From Burkholderia humptydooensis (GTDB lineage Bacteria > Pseudomonadota > Gammaproteobacteria > Burkholderiales > Burkholderiaceae): 64,000 nucleotides of DNA. The DNA lies in assembly GCF_001513745.1 (NCBI RefSeq), contig NZ_CP013382.1, positions 806,001-870,000 on the forward strand. Reading direction: 5' to 3'. This document shows, piece after piece, positions 15,318 to 23,930 of this stretch. A program made the translations under genes and the position numbers. Numbering within the stretch: position 1 is the first letter of the stretch; every line of letters begins with the position of its first letter. Under the pieces are notes generated by a model that worked only from the letters and a program-made list of their open reading frames with translations, searched no databases and was not told the DNA's origin.

Positions 15318-16412
15318 TTGAGCGTGTCGCAACGGGCCGATGCCCGAATTTTCGAGGTGATGCAGGCCCGGCTGCCGTGGGGCACGCTCGCGCTCGACCA
15401 CGACGGCGCGATCGTCGCCGCCACCGCGCGCGCGCACGCGCTCCTCGGCCGCCCGCTGCCCGCCGGGCTGCCGCTCGCCGCCGTGCTCGGCGACGCGGCG
15501 CCCGCGGATTGCGCCGCGCTCTTCGACGCGCTCGAACAAGGCTTCGAATTCGAAACCGACGAAGCGATCCTGTGGCTCACGCTGCAGCCGGTCGAGCACG
15601 ATCCGGCGATCGCGGCGACGGTCTCGGTCGCCGACGTCACGCCGCTGCGCCGCGCGCTCGACGAGCGCGTCGCGTCGCTGCGCTTTCTTGCGCACGATCT
15701 GCGTTCGCCGCAGAATTCGATTCTCGCGCTGACCCAACTGCACGACGCCGATCCCGATGGGTTCGCCGCGTGCGGCGGGCTCGAGCGGATCGGGCAGCTC
15801 GCGCGGCACGCGCTGCTGCTCGGCCAGGACTACCTCGTCGCGTCGGCCGCGGACGATCTGCGGCAGCGCCATTTCGTGCGCTTCGACCTGCGCGCGATGC
15901 TGCGCGAGCTCGTGCCGAAACTCGAAGTGAGCGCCGTCTATCGCGGCGTCGCGTTGCAGCTCTGGCTCGACGACGCCGCGCCGCTATGGCTGCGCGGCGC
16001 GCGCGTGTTCGTCGCGCGCGCGTTGCAGAACCTGATCGACAACGCGGTGCAGGCGTCGCGGCAGGGCGCGCGCGTCGAGATCCGGCTGCACGTGCGCGAT
16101 GCGCACGCGGAGGTGACGATCCGCGATTGGGCGGGCGGCTTGCCGGGCCTCGCGGCGGATGGGCGGATGACCGATTTCGCGCCGCTCGCCAAGCGTGGAT
16201 CGAGCGGCTCGATGGGCTTCGGCCTCGGGCTGCAGCTCGCCGCGCAAGTGGTGGCCGCGCATGCGGGCGCGCTGTACGCCGAATCGAATCGGGGCGTCGG
16301 CACGACGTTCGTGATGCGTGTGCCGGTGCTCGCGCCGGCGGCCGGCGCCGCGCCGCGGGCCGTGCCGGACGGCGTCGCGCGCTGGCGCGCGAGCGTCGCG
16401 CCGGATGGCTGA
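15318..16412 (+). CDS. Sensor histidine kinase with PAS-like input domain
   Basis: Predicted 364-residue cytoplasmic sensor kinase. Residues 1-110 resemble a PAS domain (WGTLALDHDGAIVAATARAH). The dimerisation helix carries the phospho-acceptor His126 in FLAHDLRSPQNSIL. The ATPase domain shows the N box (QNLIDNAVQAS), G1 (DWAGGLPG) and G2 (GFGLGLQLAAQVVAAHAG). No membrane segment or signal peptide is visible, so the signal is probably cytoplasmic. The chosen start is TTG at 15318 with GGAG 6 nt upstream; ATG 15360 is an alternative. The partner regulator gene follows at once. Confidence 0.85.
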   Translation: MSVSQRADARIFEVMQARLPWGTLALDHDGAIVAATARAHALLGRPLPAGLPLAAVLGDAAPADCAALFDALEQGFEFETDEAILWLTLQPVEHDPAIAATVSVADVTPLRRALDERVASLRFLAHDLRSPQNSILALTQLHDADPDGFAACGGLERIGQLARHALLLGQDYLVASAADDLRQRHFVRFDLRAMLRELVPKLEVSAVYRGVALQLWLDDAAPLWLRGARVFVARALQNLIDNAVQASRQGARVEIRLHVRDAHAEVTIRDWAGGLPGLAADGRMTDFAPLAKRGSSGSMGFGLGLQLAAQVVAAHAGALYAESNRGVGTTFVMRVPVLAPAAGAAPRAVPDGVARWRASVAPDG

Positions 16413-16449
16413 GCCCGTTTTTTTTCGCTTGACGTTCCTTATTCTTGCG

Positions 16450-17199
16450 ATGTCCGAACCGAACATGCAGCGCACCGTGCAGCAGCCCAAGCAGATCGTC
16501 GTCGTCGAGGACGATCCGGTGCAGCGCACGCTGCTCGTCACCTGGCTCAAGGCCGAGGGCTACCGCGTCGCGGCGTTCGACGACGGGCTCGACGCGCGCC
16601 GCTTTCTCGGCGAGAGCTGGGCCGATCTGCTGCTGCTCGACTGGGACCTGCCCGGCATGACGGGCGAGCGGCTGCTCGCATGGGTGCGCGGCCGCGCGCG
16701 CTCGATTGTCCCGGTGATCTTCCAGACCGTGCATTCGGACGAAGAGGACATCGTGAAGATCCTGGACGCCGGCGCGGACGATTTCCTCATCAAGCCGCTC
16801 GAAAAGCAGACGCTGCTCGCGCGCGTGCGCGCGCTGCTGAGGCGCTTCGCGGCGCTCTCCGCCGATAGCGCTCGCATGCGGCTCGGCGGCTACCTGCTGT
16901 CGCGCGCGACGCTGACCGTGTCCGGCGGCGGCGCGTCGCACGCGTTCAGCGCGAAGGAATTCGACATTCTCTGGCATCTGGCCGAGCATCCGGGCGCCGT
17001 CGTGCAGCGGCAGGATCTGCTGCGGCTCGTCTGGGGCGCGGACGCGTCCGCGCAGACCCGCACGGTCGACATGTACGTGAGCCGCCTGCGCAGCCGGCTG
17101 AAGGCGGCGGGCATCGGCTGGACCGTGCATGCGGCTTACGCGACCGGCTATCGCCTGAATCTGGGCGCGGACGCGGAAACGGCGGATCATCCATCGTGA
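16450..17199 (+). CDS. OmpR-family response regulator (possible HrpG counterpart)
   Basis: Predicted 249-residue response regulator. The receiver domain has the acidic pair Asp21/Asp22, phospho-acceptor Asp64 (LLLLDWDLPGM) and Lys115 (LIKPLEK). The winged-helix OmpR domain occupies residues 145-240 (AFSAKEFDILWHLAEHPGAVV, TRTVDMYVSRLRSRLK, ATGYRLN). In Ralstonia and Xanthomonas the master regulator HrpG is also OmpR-type and acts above HrpB/HrpX, so this protein may control the AraC gene at 12293; that link is inference. Its stop overlaps the GTG start of the next gene. ATG 16406 is an alternative start overlapping the kinase stop. Confidence 0.88.
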   Translation: MSEPNMQRTVQQPKQIVVVEDDPVQRTLLVTWLKAEGYRVAAFDDGLDARRFLGESWADLLLLDWDLPGMTGERLLAWVRGRARSIVPVIFQTVHSDEEDIVKILDAGADDFLIKPLEKQTLLARVRALLRRFAALSADSARMRLGGYLLSRATLTVSGGGASHAFSAKEFDILWHLAEHPGAVVQRQDLLRLVWGADASAQTRTVDMYVSRLRSRLKAAGIGWTVHAAYATGYRLNLGADAETADHPS

Positions 17200-18767
17200 C
17201 GCCGCGCGCGGCCGCGTCGGCTGCCGCTGTGGCGCTCGCGCTCGCGAGCCATGCGCAGGCGCTGCACGCGGTGCCGCTCGCGTGGCCGCTCGCGCGCTTC
17301 GACTATCGCGTCGGGCCGGTGAGCGCCGCCGTCGCGTTGAGCGAGCTGAGCCGCCGGTCCGGCGTCGCAATCGACGTCGACGCGCACGCGCCATGCCGGC
17401 TCGACGTGCGCGATGCGTTGCCGCCGCAGCGCTTCGTCGACTGGGTCGCGCGCACGTGCGGGCTCGCGTCGTATTACGACGGCGCGGTGTTGCAGCTCGT
17501 CGCACCCGATGCGTTCGAGCGCGCGGCGGTGCGGCTCAATTACGCGACGCCCGCCGAGCTGCGCGCGACGCTCGCGCGGCAGCGGATCGTCGACAGGCGC
17601 TTTCGGCCCGGCTACGACGACGCGGCGCGGATCGTGCGCGTGGCCGGCCCGCCGCGCTATGTCGCGCTCGTGCTCGCAGCCGCGCGCGCGCTCGACGAGG
17701 CGGCGCAGGCGCGCGTGCGCACCGAGACGCGCGCGTTCCCGCTGCGTGCGCGCACGGCGGCCGACCGCGTCGCGCGCGGCGATGGGGATGGGGGGAGCGA
17801 TGCGCCGCTGCCTGGGCTCGCGACGCGGTTGCGCCGCCGGCTCGAGCAGGACGGCGCCGCGCGGCGCGCAGTGCCGGGCGTGCGCGAATTCACCGCATCG
17901 CTGCCGATCGTCGACGCGGACGCACGCTCGAACACCGTGCTGATCCGCGACGCGCCCGCGCGGCTTGCGCGCGACGCGCGGCTCGTCGCGCAGCTCGATA
18001 CGCTGCCCGCGTCGATCCGGATCGACGCGTTCGGCGTGACGCTCGCGCCCGCGCAGCTCGACGCGCTCGGGCTGCGGTGGCGCGACGACGCGCAGGCTTC
18101 GGGGGCGCCGCGCGCGGCGGGCGATGCGCCCGTATTGCCTGTATTGCCCGAATCCACCAGCGCATCCGCGCCGCGCGTCGCGATCGCGTCCGCGCCGGAC
18201 GGCTGCGCGGCGACGCGCGCGCGCATCGCCGCGCTCGCCGCGCACGGCGACGCGTCGATCGACGCCGACGGCTCGACGCTGACGCTTCCCGACGGCAGCG
18301 CGGACTTCGGCCGGCTGCGGCTGGCGTTCGTCACGTCGGGCGACGGCGACGCGCGGTCGCTCGATGCACAGCGCAACGGTTTCGCGATGCGGGTCACGCC
18401 GCGCGAGACCGCGCAGCCGGACCGCTATGCGCTCGACATGCGGATCGTCGAGCGCTGGGCCGACGGCGCCGGCCGCGCGGCCGGCGCGTCGTCGCGTGAA
18501 ACCGTGTCCGGCGTGACGCTCGCGGCGGGGGAATGCGCGGCAATCGCGCTGCCGCTTGCCGCGGGGCGCGGCGAGCAGCGGCTCGTGCTGGTGACGCCGC
18601 GCGCGATGCCGGCCGATCCGGCGCGCGTGCCGCCGCCGGCATCGCCGAGCGCGCCGGCCGCGGCACGCCCGCGCACGGCGTCACGCACGCATCCGCCGGT
18701 GCCGCCGCTTTCGCCGCCGCTCGACGGCCTCGGCCTCAGGACGCAGACACGCCTGCTCGGCAATTGA
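17196..18767 (+). CDS. Divergent SctC-like (secretin-family) protein lacking a recognisable pore domain
   Basis: Predicted 523-residue exported protein starting at a GTG that overlaps the response-regulator stop (GTGA). The N-terminal two thirds parallel the true SctC at 30039 in order: N0-like region with PQRFVDWVARTCGLASYYDG (compare PQRFLDTLAASFGFVWYYDG), N1-like region with RIVRVAGPPRYVALV (compare TALVAGPPRYVELV), and an N3-type segment with DADARSNTVLIRDAP (compare QADPRTNSILVRDVP). The C-terminal part keeps the length but not the secretin core: the Val-Gly-rich pore strands and the terminal LGxLF motif are absent, and the end is Pro/Ala/Arg-rich. It may be a non-pore paralogue with another role, or a decaying duplicate; the frame is intact. 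Confidence 0.75.
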   Translation: MTPRAAASAAAVALALASHAQALHAVPLAWPLARFDYRVGPVSAAVALSELSRRSGVAIDVDAHAPCRLDVRDALPPQRFVDWVARTCGLASYYDGAVLQLVAPDAFERAAVRLNYATPAELRATLARQRIVDRRFRPGYDDAARIVRVAGPPRYVALVLAAARALDEAAQARVRTETRAFPLRARTAADRVARGDGDGGSDAPLPGLATRLRRRLEQDGAARRAVPGVREFTASLPIVDADARSNTVLIRDAPARLARDARLVAQLDTLPASIRIDAFGVTLAPAQLDALGLRWRDDAQASGAPRAAGDAPVLPVLPESTSASAPRVAIASAPDGCAATRARIAALAAHGDASIDADGSTLTLPDGSADFGRLRLAFVTSGDGDARSLDAQRNGFAMRVTPRETAQPDRYALDMRIVERWADGAGRAAGASSRETVSGVTLAAGECAAIALPLAAGRGEQRLVLVTPRAMPADPARVPPPASPSAPAAARPRTASRTHPPVPPLSPPLDGLGLRTQTRLLGN

Positions 18768-18792
18768 TGCGAATCCCGCCCATTATTAAACG

Positions 18793-18823
18793 GCCATCGC
18801 GCACGATTCAGGTGCGCGATGGC
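18793..18823. terminator. 12-bp hairpin between convergent genes
   Basis: GCCATCGCGCAC (18793-18804) pairs perfectly with GTGCGCGATGGC (18812-18823) around a 7-nt loop. On the plus strand it is followed by aatcgtctttt, a weak T-tract. It lies between the convergent SctC-like gene and the pilT-like gene and could terminate either or both transcripts. Confidence 0.65.
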
Positions 18824-18940
18824 AATCGTCTTTTGAAATTAATGTGGCCAGTCGATTAACACGGCGATTCGGCTTGTTTATATGATTTTTTTTCGACTTT
18901 AGACCGGCGTATAAAAATGCCAGATCGGCTCCGCACACGG

Positions 18941-20044
18941 CTAGCGATTGACAATGGACTGCATCATTTCATGCAGTTCGAGCCGATTGTAAGTTGCCCG
19001 TAACGCGTCTTTCGTCGTGATCCGGTTGCGGGCCGCGAGCGCGGCGAGATCGTCGTTCAGCGAGCGCGACATGTTGTCCTCCCGGCGCCGCAGGAACTCG
19101 TTGACGAGGTGCAGCTTCGTCGGATCGGCGATCAGCTTCGCGACCTGGTTGTTGTTGTTGAACAGCAGCTCGCTCGCGAGCACGAGGCTCTCGCCGTCCG
19201 CGCTCGGCACGAGGCTCTGGCAGACGATGCCGATCAGCGATTCGGCGAGCGCGACCGCGTGCCGGTCGCGCTCGCCGGCCGGAAAGAACGACAGCAGCTT
19301 GTTGAGCGCGCTGACCGCGCTGCCCGTGTGCATCGTCGCGAGCACGAGGTGGCCGGATTCGCCCGCCTGCAGCAGCGTGTCGGCCGTCTGCGCGTCGCGC
19401 ACCTCGCCCACCATCACGACGTCCGGCTTCTGCCGCAGCGCCTCGCGCAGCCCGTGCGGGAAATTCGGCGTGTCGGTCGGCACTTCGCGTTGCGAAATGA
19501 TCGACTGGCGGCGCTCCAGATAGTATTCGATCGGCTCCTCGATCGTGACGATATGCGTGTTGCGCGTCGCGTTGACGTGCTCGAGCAGCGACGCGATCGT
19601 CGTCGTCTTGCCCGAGCCCGTCGGGCCCGTGACGAGGATGATGCCCTTCGTGTTGTCGAGCATCGAGCGCACGTACACGGGCAGGCCGAGTTCCTCGAGC
19701 GGCAGCGGCTTGAGCGGCAGCCGGCGCATCGAGATCACGATCTTGCGGCCGCCGCCCGCGCGATACACGTGGCAGCGCAGCCGGCAGCGCGTGAGGACGA
19801 ACGGGCGGTCGAGCGTGCCCTGACGCAGCGCGCTCTCCCAGTGCTCGTCGATCGCGTCGAGCAGCGGGCGCATGTCGTCGAGGAGTACCGGTTCCTCGCT
19901 CGTCTCGACCCAGCCGCGCGGCGTCTTGATCGTGACGGAGCGGTCCTGCTCGATGTGGATGTCGGTGAACATCTGCTTCAGATCGATCAGGCCGAGCACT
20001 TCGCTCGCGAGATCGCGCATCGGGGCGGCGGCATGCTGGTTCAT
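18941..20044 (-). CDS. PilT-family type IV pilus ATPase
   Basis: Predicted 367-residue hexameric ATPase of the PilT/PilU group, usually responsible for pilus retraction. Walker A is GPTGSGKTTT, the Asp box is HIVTIEEPIEYYLE, Walker B is DVVMVGEVRDAQTADT, and the His box is GHLVLATMHTGSA. There is no tetracysteine zinc motif, which separates it from the assembly ATPase PilQ at 24435. It is divergent from the pil operon. The R64 thin pilus, the closest model for the neighbouring genes, is not known to use a PilT ATPase. ATG 20044 is the chosen start; upstream in-frame starts to 20137 are possible. Confidence 0.9.
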   Translation of the reverse strand: MNQHAAAPMRDLASEVLGLIDLKQMFTDIHIEQDRSVTIKTPRGWVETSEEPVLLDDMRPLLDAIDEHWESALRQGTLDRPFVLTRCRLRCHVYRAGGGRKIVISMRRLPLKPLPLEELGLPVYVRSMLDNTKGIILVTGPTGSGKTTTIASLLEHVNATRNTHIVTIEEPIEYYLERRQSIISQREVPTDTPNFPHGLREALRQKPDVVMVGEVRDAQTADTLLQAGESGHLVLATMHTGSAVSALNKLLSFFPAGERDRHAVALAESLIGIVCQSLVPSADGESLVLASELLFNNNNQVAKLIADPTKLHLVNEFLRRREDNMSRSLNDDLAALAARNRITTKDALRATYNRLELHEMMQSIVNR

Positions 20045-20368
20045 CTTGGCGATTCGAATGAATGGAATGGGCGGCGCATTGCGGTGGAGCATTGCGCGCG
20101 GCGATTGGGAAATTGAATGGTCTATTGAATTTTGCACGTCAACTAGCTTTTGTCAAACTGTTCGGGGTATATTTGCCGCGCAATAATCAATTCAATAATG
20201 CGACTGCGTGCGCAGACCTATTATGTAAAGCCGAGGTAATCCAGGGTTCGGAAAGCCATTTCCGGCCGCGAGGGCAGTCCGACGCGTCGGGCGCGGCATC
20301 CGGGAACGTCGGGCGGCCAAGCGCGAGGGCCAGCGGCGCAAGGCAGCAGTCGAGTAACGAGGAAAATC
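20045..20368. other. Divergent intergenic region between pilT-like gene and pilL
   Basis: This 324-bp stretch is clearly richer in A/T than its flanks (20110-20230) and must hold the promoters of both directions. Several -10-like hexamers are visible (AATAAT 20194-20199, TATTAT 20219-20224), but I found no convincing -35/-10 pair and no hrpII box, so the pilus operon does not appear to be under direct HrpB control. A GAGGA ribosome-binding site for pilL is at 20358-20362. Confidence 0.6.
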
Positions 20369-20866
20369 ATGATGCACGGCGCCACGGTCGCCGCGGCCGC
20401 GTTCATCGCGATCGCGCTTCTTGCAACCGATTGCGCGGCGAGCGGCCCGCCCGCCGGCACCGATCCGGCATCGGGCAGCTCGTTCGCCGAGCGTTTCGAT
20501 CACGCACCGCTGACGGCGCCGCGCGTCGATGTGTTTCGCGCGCCATCGCCGGCCGCGTCGACCGCGCCATCCGCGCCGCAGCCGACTGCGGACATGTCCG
20601 TTCAGGACATGCCCACGTGGGACGTGCGCGCCTCCGACGGCACGATTCGCGGCGTTCTGTCCCGATGGGCGAGCACGGCGGGCTGGCAGCTCGTCTGGGA
20701 TGCGCCCGTCGATTTCAGCGTCGATGCGCAGGCGACGCTGCGCGGCTCGTTCGAGGATGCGCTGCAAGCGCTCGTCGCGAGCCTCGGCCGTACGTCGACG
20801 CCGATCCAGGCGATTCTCTATCGAGGCAATCACGTGTTGCGCGTCGTCGCGCAAGGAGCGGGCTGA
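20369..20866 (+). CDS. pilL: PilL/TcpQ-like type IVB pilus lipoprotein or periplasmic protein
   Basis: Predicted 165-residue exported protein. The N-terminal hydrophobic stretch ends near ATDCAAS, a possible but non-classical lipobox. A Pro/Ala-rich linker follows. The C-terminal 80 residues (WDVRASDGTIRGVLSRWAST, WQLVWDAPVDFSVDAQATL, LYRGNHVLRVV) match the TcpQ/PilL C-terminal domain that accompanies type IVB pilus secretins. It begins the pil operon with a GAGGA site, and its stop overlaps the pilN ATG. Confidence 0.8.
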   Translation: MMHGATVAAAAFIAIALLATDCAASGPPAGTDPASGSSFAERFDHAPLTAPRVDVFRAPSPAASTAPSAPQPTADMSVQDMPTWDVRASDGTIRGVLSRWASTAGWQLVWDAPVDFSVDAQATLRGSFEDALQALVASLGRTSTPIQAILYRGNHVLRVVAQGAG

Positions 20867-22629
20867 TGCGTGTCCTTTTTGCCGTTTCATTGCTGGCCGC
20901 CGCATGGCTCGCCGGCTGCACCGGGCTTCGCGGCGGCATCGAGCGTGACGCGCGGCGCGATTCGAACGAATCCGGCGCGCTCTTCAAGCGCGCCTCCGAC
21001 GGCGACAACAGCGTGCACGCGCTCGCGCCCGTCGTCGTCGACAACGGGCTGTGGGTGTCGGCGGGCGCCGTCAAGCTGCGCAGCAGCGAGCAGTTGCCGC
21101 CGCTGTTCGACGAGCCGGCGTCGTTCGACCGCGCGGTCTCTTCGTTGTCCGAATTCGCCGAGCAGATCACGCGGCTGACCCAGGTGCCGACGCAGGTCGC
21201 CGCGAGCGCGCAGCAGGCGGCCGCGCGTGCGCAGCGCGGCGGCGGCGCGGAGGGCGCCGCGCGCGGCGCGCCCGCGTTTCTCGACGCGGCGGGCGGGCGT
21301 TCGGTGCCGCCGCTGCCGCCCGGCATGCCGGGCGGCGCGTCGGCGGGCGGCGGCAAGGCGGGCGGCAGCGGCGCGGGTGCGGGTGCGGACACGGACGGCG
21401 GCGGCACGTCGTTCGCGCCGGTGCGCGTTCTGTACGCGGGCGGCACGCTGAGCGGTCTGCTCGACGCGGCGTGCGCGCGCTTCGGCGTCTTCTGGAAATA
21501 CGAGCAGGGCGCGATCCGCTTCTTCTTCACCGATACCCGCACATTCCAGGTCAACGCGATTCCGGGCGATTCGTCGCTGAACGCGTCGGTCGTGAGCGGC
21601 GCGACGAGCGACGGCACGTCGGGCGGCTCGGGCGGCTCGGGCGGCGGCCTCAACGGCGCGAGCTCCGGCACGACTGGCCTCACCGCGAACAACACGGCGA
21701 ACACGGCGGTGAACTCGCAGCTATCGGTGTTCAACGGCCTGCAGAGCGCGATCCAGTCGATGCTCTCGCGCTACGGCAGCTCGGTCGCGTCGCCCGCGAC
21801 GGGCTCGATCTCGGTGACCGACACGCCCGACGTGCTCGAGCGCGTCGCCGCGTTCATGGCGCAGCAGAACCGCTCGCTGTCGCGGCAGGTGCTGCTCAAC
21901 GTGACCGTGCTCAGCGTGTCGCTGAAGGCGGGCGACGCATACGGGATCGACTGGAGCCTCGTCTACAAGACGATGTCGGCGGGATTCAACATCACGAATC
22001 CGTTCAATCCGGTGTCGCTGACGAATCCGGCCGATCTGTCCGCAACCGTGCTCAGCCCGACGAGCCGCTTCAACGGCACGAAGCTGCTGATTCGCGCGCT
22101 GTCGCAGCAGGGCACCGTGCGGCGCAAGACGTCGGCGTCGGTCACGACGCTGAACAACCAGCCGGTGCCCGTGCAGGTCGCGACGCAGACGGGCTACCTC
22201 GCGTCGGTGTCGACGACGAACACCGCGAACGTCGGCTCGTCGACGGCGCTCACGCCGGGCACCGTGACGACGGGCTTCAACATGACGCTGCTGCCGCACG
22301 TGCTCGACGACGGCACCGTGATGCTGCAGTTCTCGACGAACATCTCGTCGCTGCTCGAGCTGAAGGAAGTGTCGAGCAGCACCGGCGGCAGCGGCGCGGC
22401 GCGAATTCAGACGCCCGACGTCGACATGCGCAACTTCCTGCAGCGCGTCGCGATGAAGTCGGGCGAGACGCTCGTCATCAGCGGCTACGAAGGCACGAAC
22501 GATTCGCTCGACGAGCGCGGCGTCGGCACGCCGAAGATGATCGCGCTCGGCGGCGGCTACGAGGCGCAGCGCGCGCGCGAGGTGATCGTGATCCTGATCA
22601 CGCCCGTCACGCAGCGCGGCGGCGCGTAA
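20866..22629 (+). CDS. pilN: PilN, type IVB pilus outer-membrane secretin lipoprotein
   Basis: Predicted 587-residue secretin of the R64 PilN/BfpB group that forms the outer-membrane channel for the pilus. The signal peptide ends in a lipobox (AAWLAGC). A Gly/Ala-rich low-complexity segment (about 110-180) precedes an N-domain. The secretin region starts near residue 330 (VLLNVTVLSVSLKAGDAYGIDWSLV) and ends with KSGETLVISGYEGTND and EVIVILITPV. Two further Gly/Ser/Asn-rich stretches lie around residues 245-285. An AAGGAG site precedes the ATG. Confidence 0.92.
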   Translation: MRVLFAVSLLAAAWLAGCTGLRGGIERDARRDSNESGALFKRASDGDNSVHALAPVVVDNGLWVSAGAVKLRSSEQLPPLFDEPASFDRAVSSLSEFAEQITRLTQVPTQVAASAQQAAARAQRGGGAEGAARGAPAFLDAAGGRSVPPLPPGMPGGASAGGGKAGGSGAGAGADTDGGGTSFAPVRVLYAGGTLSGLLDAACARFGVFWKYEQGAIRFFFTDTRTFQVNAIPGDSSLNASVVSGATSDGTSGGSGGSGGGLNGASSGTTGLTANNTANTAVNSQLSVFNGLQSAIQSMLSRYGSSVASPATGSISVTDTPDVLERVAAFMAQQNRSLSRQVLLNVTVLSVSLKAGDAYGIDWSLVYKTMSAGFNITNPFNPVSLTNPADLSATVLSPTSRFNGTKLLIRALSQQGTVRRKTSASVTTLNNQPVPVQVATQTGYLASVSTTNTANVGSSTALTPGTVTTGFNMTLLPHVLDDGTVMLQFSTNISSLLELKEVSSSTGGSGAARIQTPDVDMRNFLQRVAMKSGETLVISGYEGTNDSLDERGVGTPKMIALGGGYEAQRAREVIVILITPVTQRGGA

Positions 22630-22640
22630 CGGAGCCGGCG

Positions 22641-23930
22641 ATGAGCGCGCAGGTGATTCAACTCGGCCGCCAGCGCTTCGTCGGCGGCCTGTTCTGGCAA
22701 TCGCTGTCGAGGCGCAACGAGCTGCGCGCCGAAGCGGTCGAGCTCGCGAAGAAGCTGAAGTTCGACCTGATGGTGCTGCGGATCGATCGCGGCGTCGCGG
22801 CGGCGGGCTACGCGAACACGCGCGACGGCTTCGCGCCAGGGCATCTGTCGCTCGGCGCGATGGTGTCGCGCGCGATCGCGCTCGAAGGCGCGTTCTACAA
22901 CGGGCGGCGTCAGCCCGCGCCGAACTGGCTCGGCGCGTTCGCGCTGCCCGACGGGCGCTGGGCGTACTTCGCGGTGCGCGACCACGCGTTCATGCCGAAC
23001 GGCGACTGGGTGGGCAGCCGCGAGGAAGCGCTCGAGCGGCTGCATACCGATTACGCGTGGGGCGGCTGGAACGTCGTGATCGGCGAGCCGGAGCTCGAGA
23101 AGCAGGGCTTCCAGAATTTCCAGCCGAAGCGGCTCGACGATCTGCTGCCGCGCCGCGGCGGCCGGCCGCGCACCGAGCGCTGGTGGGCGCTCAAGCCCGT
23201 CGAGCGGCGCCTGTCGCCGCGCGCCGCGCTGATCGCCGCGACGGTGGCGTGCGTCGCGCTCGGCGGCGCGCTCGCGTATTGGCATCATCGCGCGAAGGTC
23301 GAAGCGCAGGAGCGCGAGGCGGCGCTCGAACGGGTGCGTGCGGAGCTTGCCGCGCGGCAGGCGAGAAGCGGCCCCGTTGCGCCTCCGTGGGCGACGCTGC
23401 CCGATGCGGTCGCGTTCGCGCGCGCGTGCGCGACGCGCTTCGGGCGGCTCGCGCCGGGCGGCTGGCGGCTCGAGCGCTACGAGTGCACGCCGGGCACGGC
23501 GCATTACGCGTGGGCGCGCAACGGCTCGAACGTGCGCTACCTGATCGCCGTCGAGCCCGCCGCGACGGTCGACACCGACGGCGAGCGCGCGACGCTCGAC
23601 GTGCCGCTCACCGCGCCGACGGCGAACGACACGCCGCTCGTCGACGATTCGGTTGTCAGGACGCAACTTCTGTCGCGTCTGCAATGGCTCGACGCGGCCG
23701 CTAAACTGGACCGGCTGCTTCCCGATCAGGCGTCGCGCGCGCCGCTCGCGAACCTCGCGCAGCAGGCGGCCGCCGCGCCCGCGTGGCGCGCGTACCGGCT
23801 GAACGCGCGCCTCGGCGGCGTCGCGCCGCCGGAGTTCGTGCGCGCGATCGACGTGCCGGGGCTGCGCGTCGAGCGCATCGCTTACCAGAACAATCAGTGG
23901 ACTCTCGAAGGAGTGCTCTATGCGAAATAG
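22641..23930 (+). CDS. pilO: PilO, type IVB pilus inner-membrane assembly protein
   Basis: Predicted 429-residue bitopic protein. The N-terminal cytoplasmic part (about 1-195) contains the R64 PilO-type motif region GAFALPDGRWAYFAVRD and GDWVGSREEALERL. A single membrane helix (about 196-215; AALIAATVACVALGGALAYW) is followed by a coiled-coil segment and a periplasmic domain with a Cys pair (ARACATRFG and YECTPGTAHYAW). It probably links the cytoplasmic ATPase complex to the secretin. The end overlaps pilP by 11 nt. Confidence 0.85.
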   Translation: MSAQVIQLGRQRFVGGLFWQSLSRRNELRAEAVELAKKLKFDLMVLRIDRGVAAAGYANTRDGFAPGHLSLGAMVSRAIALEGAFYNGRRQPAPNWLGAFALPDGRWAYFAVRDHAFMPNGDWVGSREEALERLHTDYAWGGWNVVIGEPELEKQGFQNFQPKRLDDLLPRRGGRPRTERWWALKPVERRLSPRAALIAATVACVALGGALAYWHHRAKVEAQEREAALERVRAELAARQARSGPVAPPWATLPDAVAFARACATRFGRLAPGGWRLERYECTPGTAHYAWARNGSNVRYLIAVEPAATVDTDGERATLDVPLTAPTANDTPLVDDSVVRTQLLSRLQWLDAAAKLDRLLPDQASRAPLANLAQQAAAAPAWRAYRLNARLGGVAPPEFVRAIDVPGLRVERIAYQNNQWTLEGVLYAK

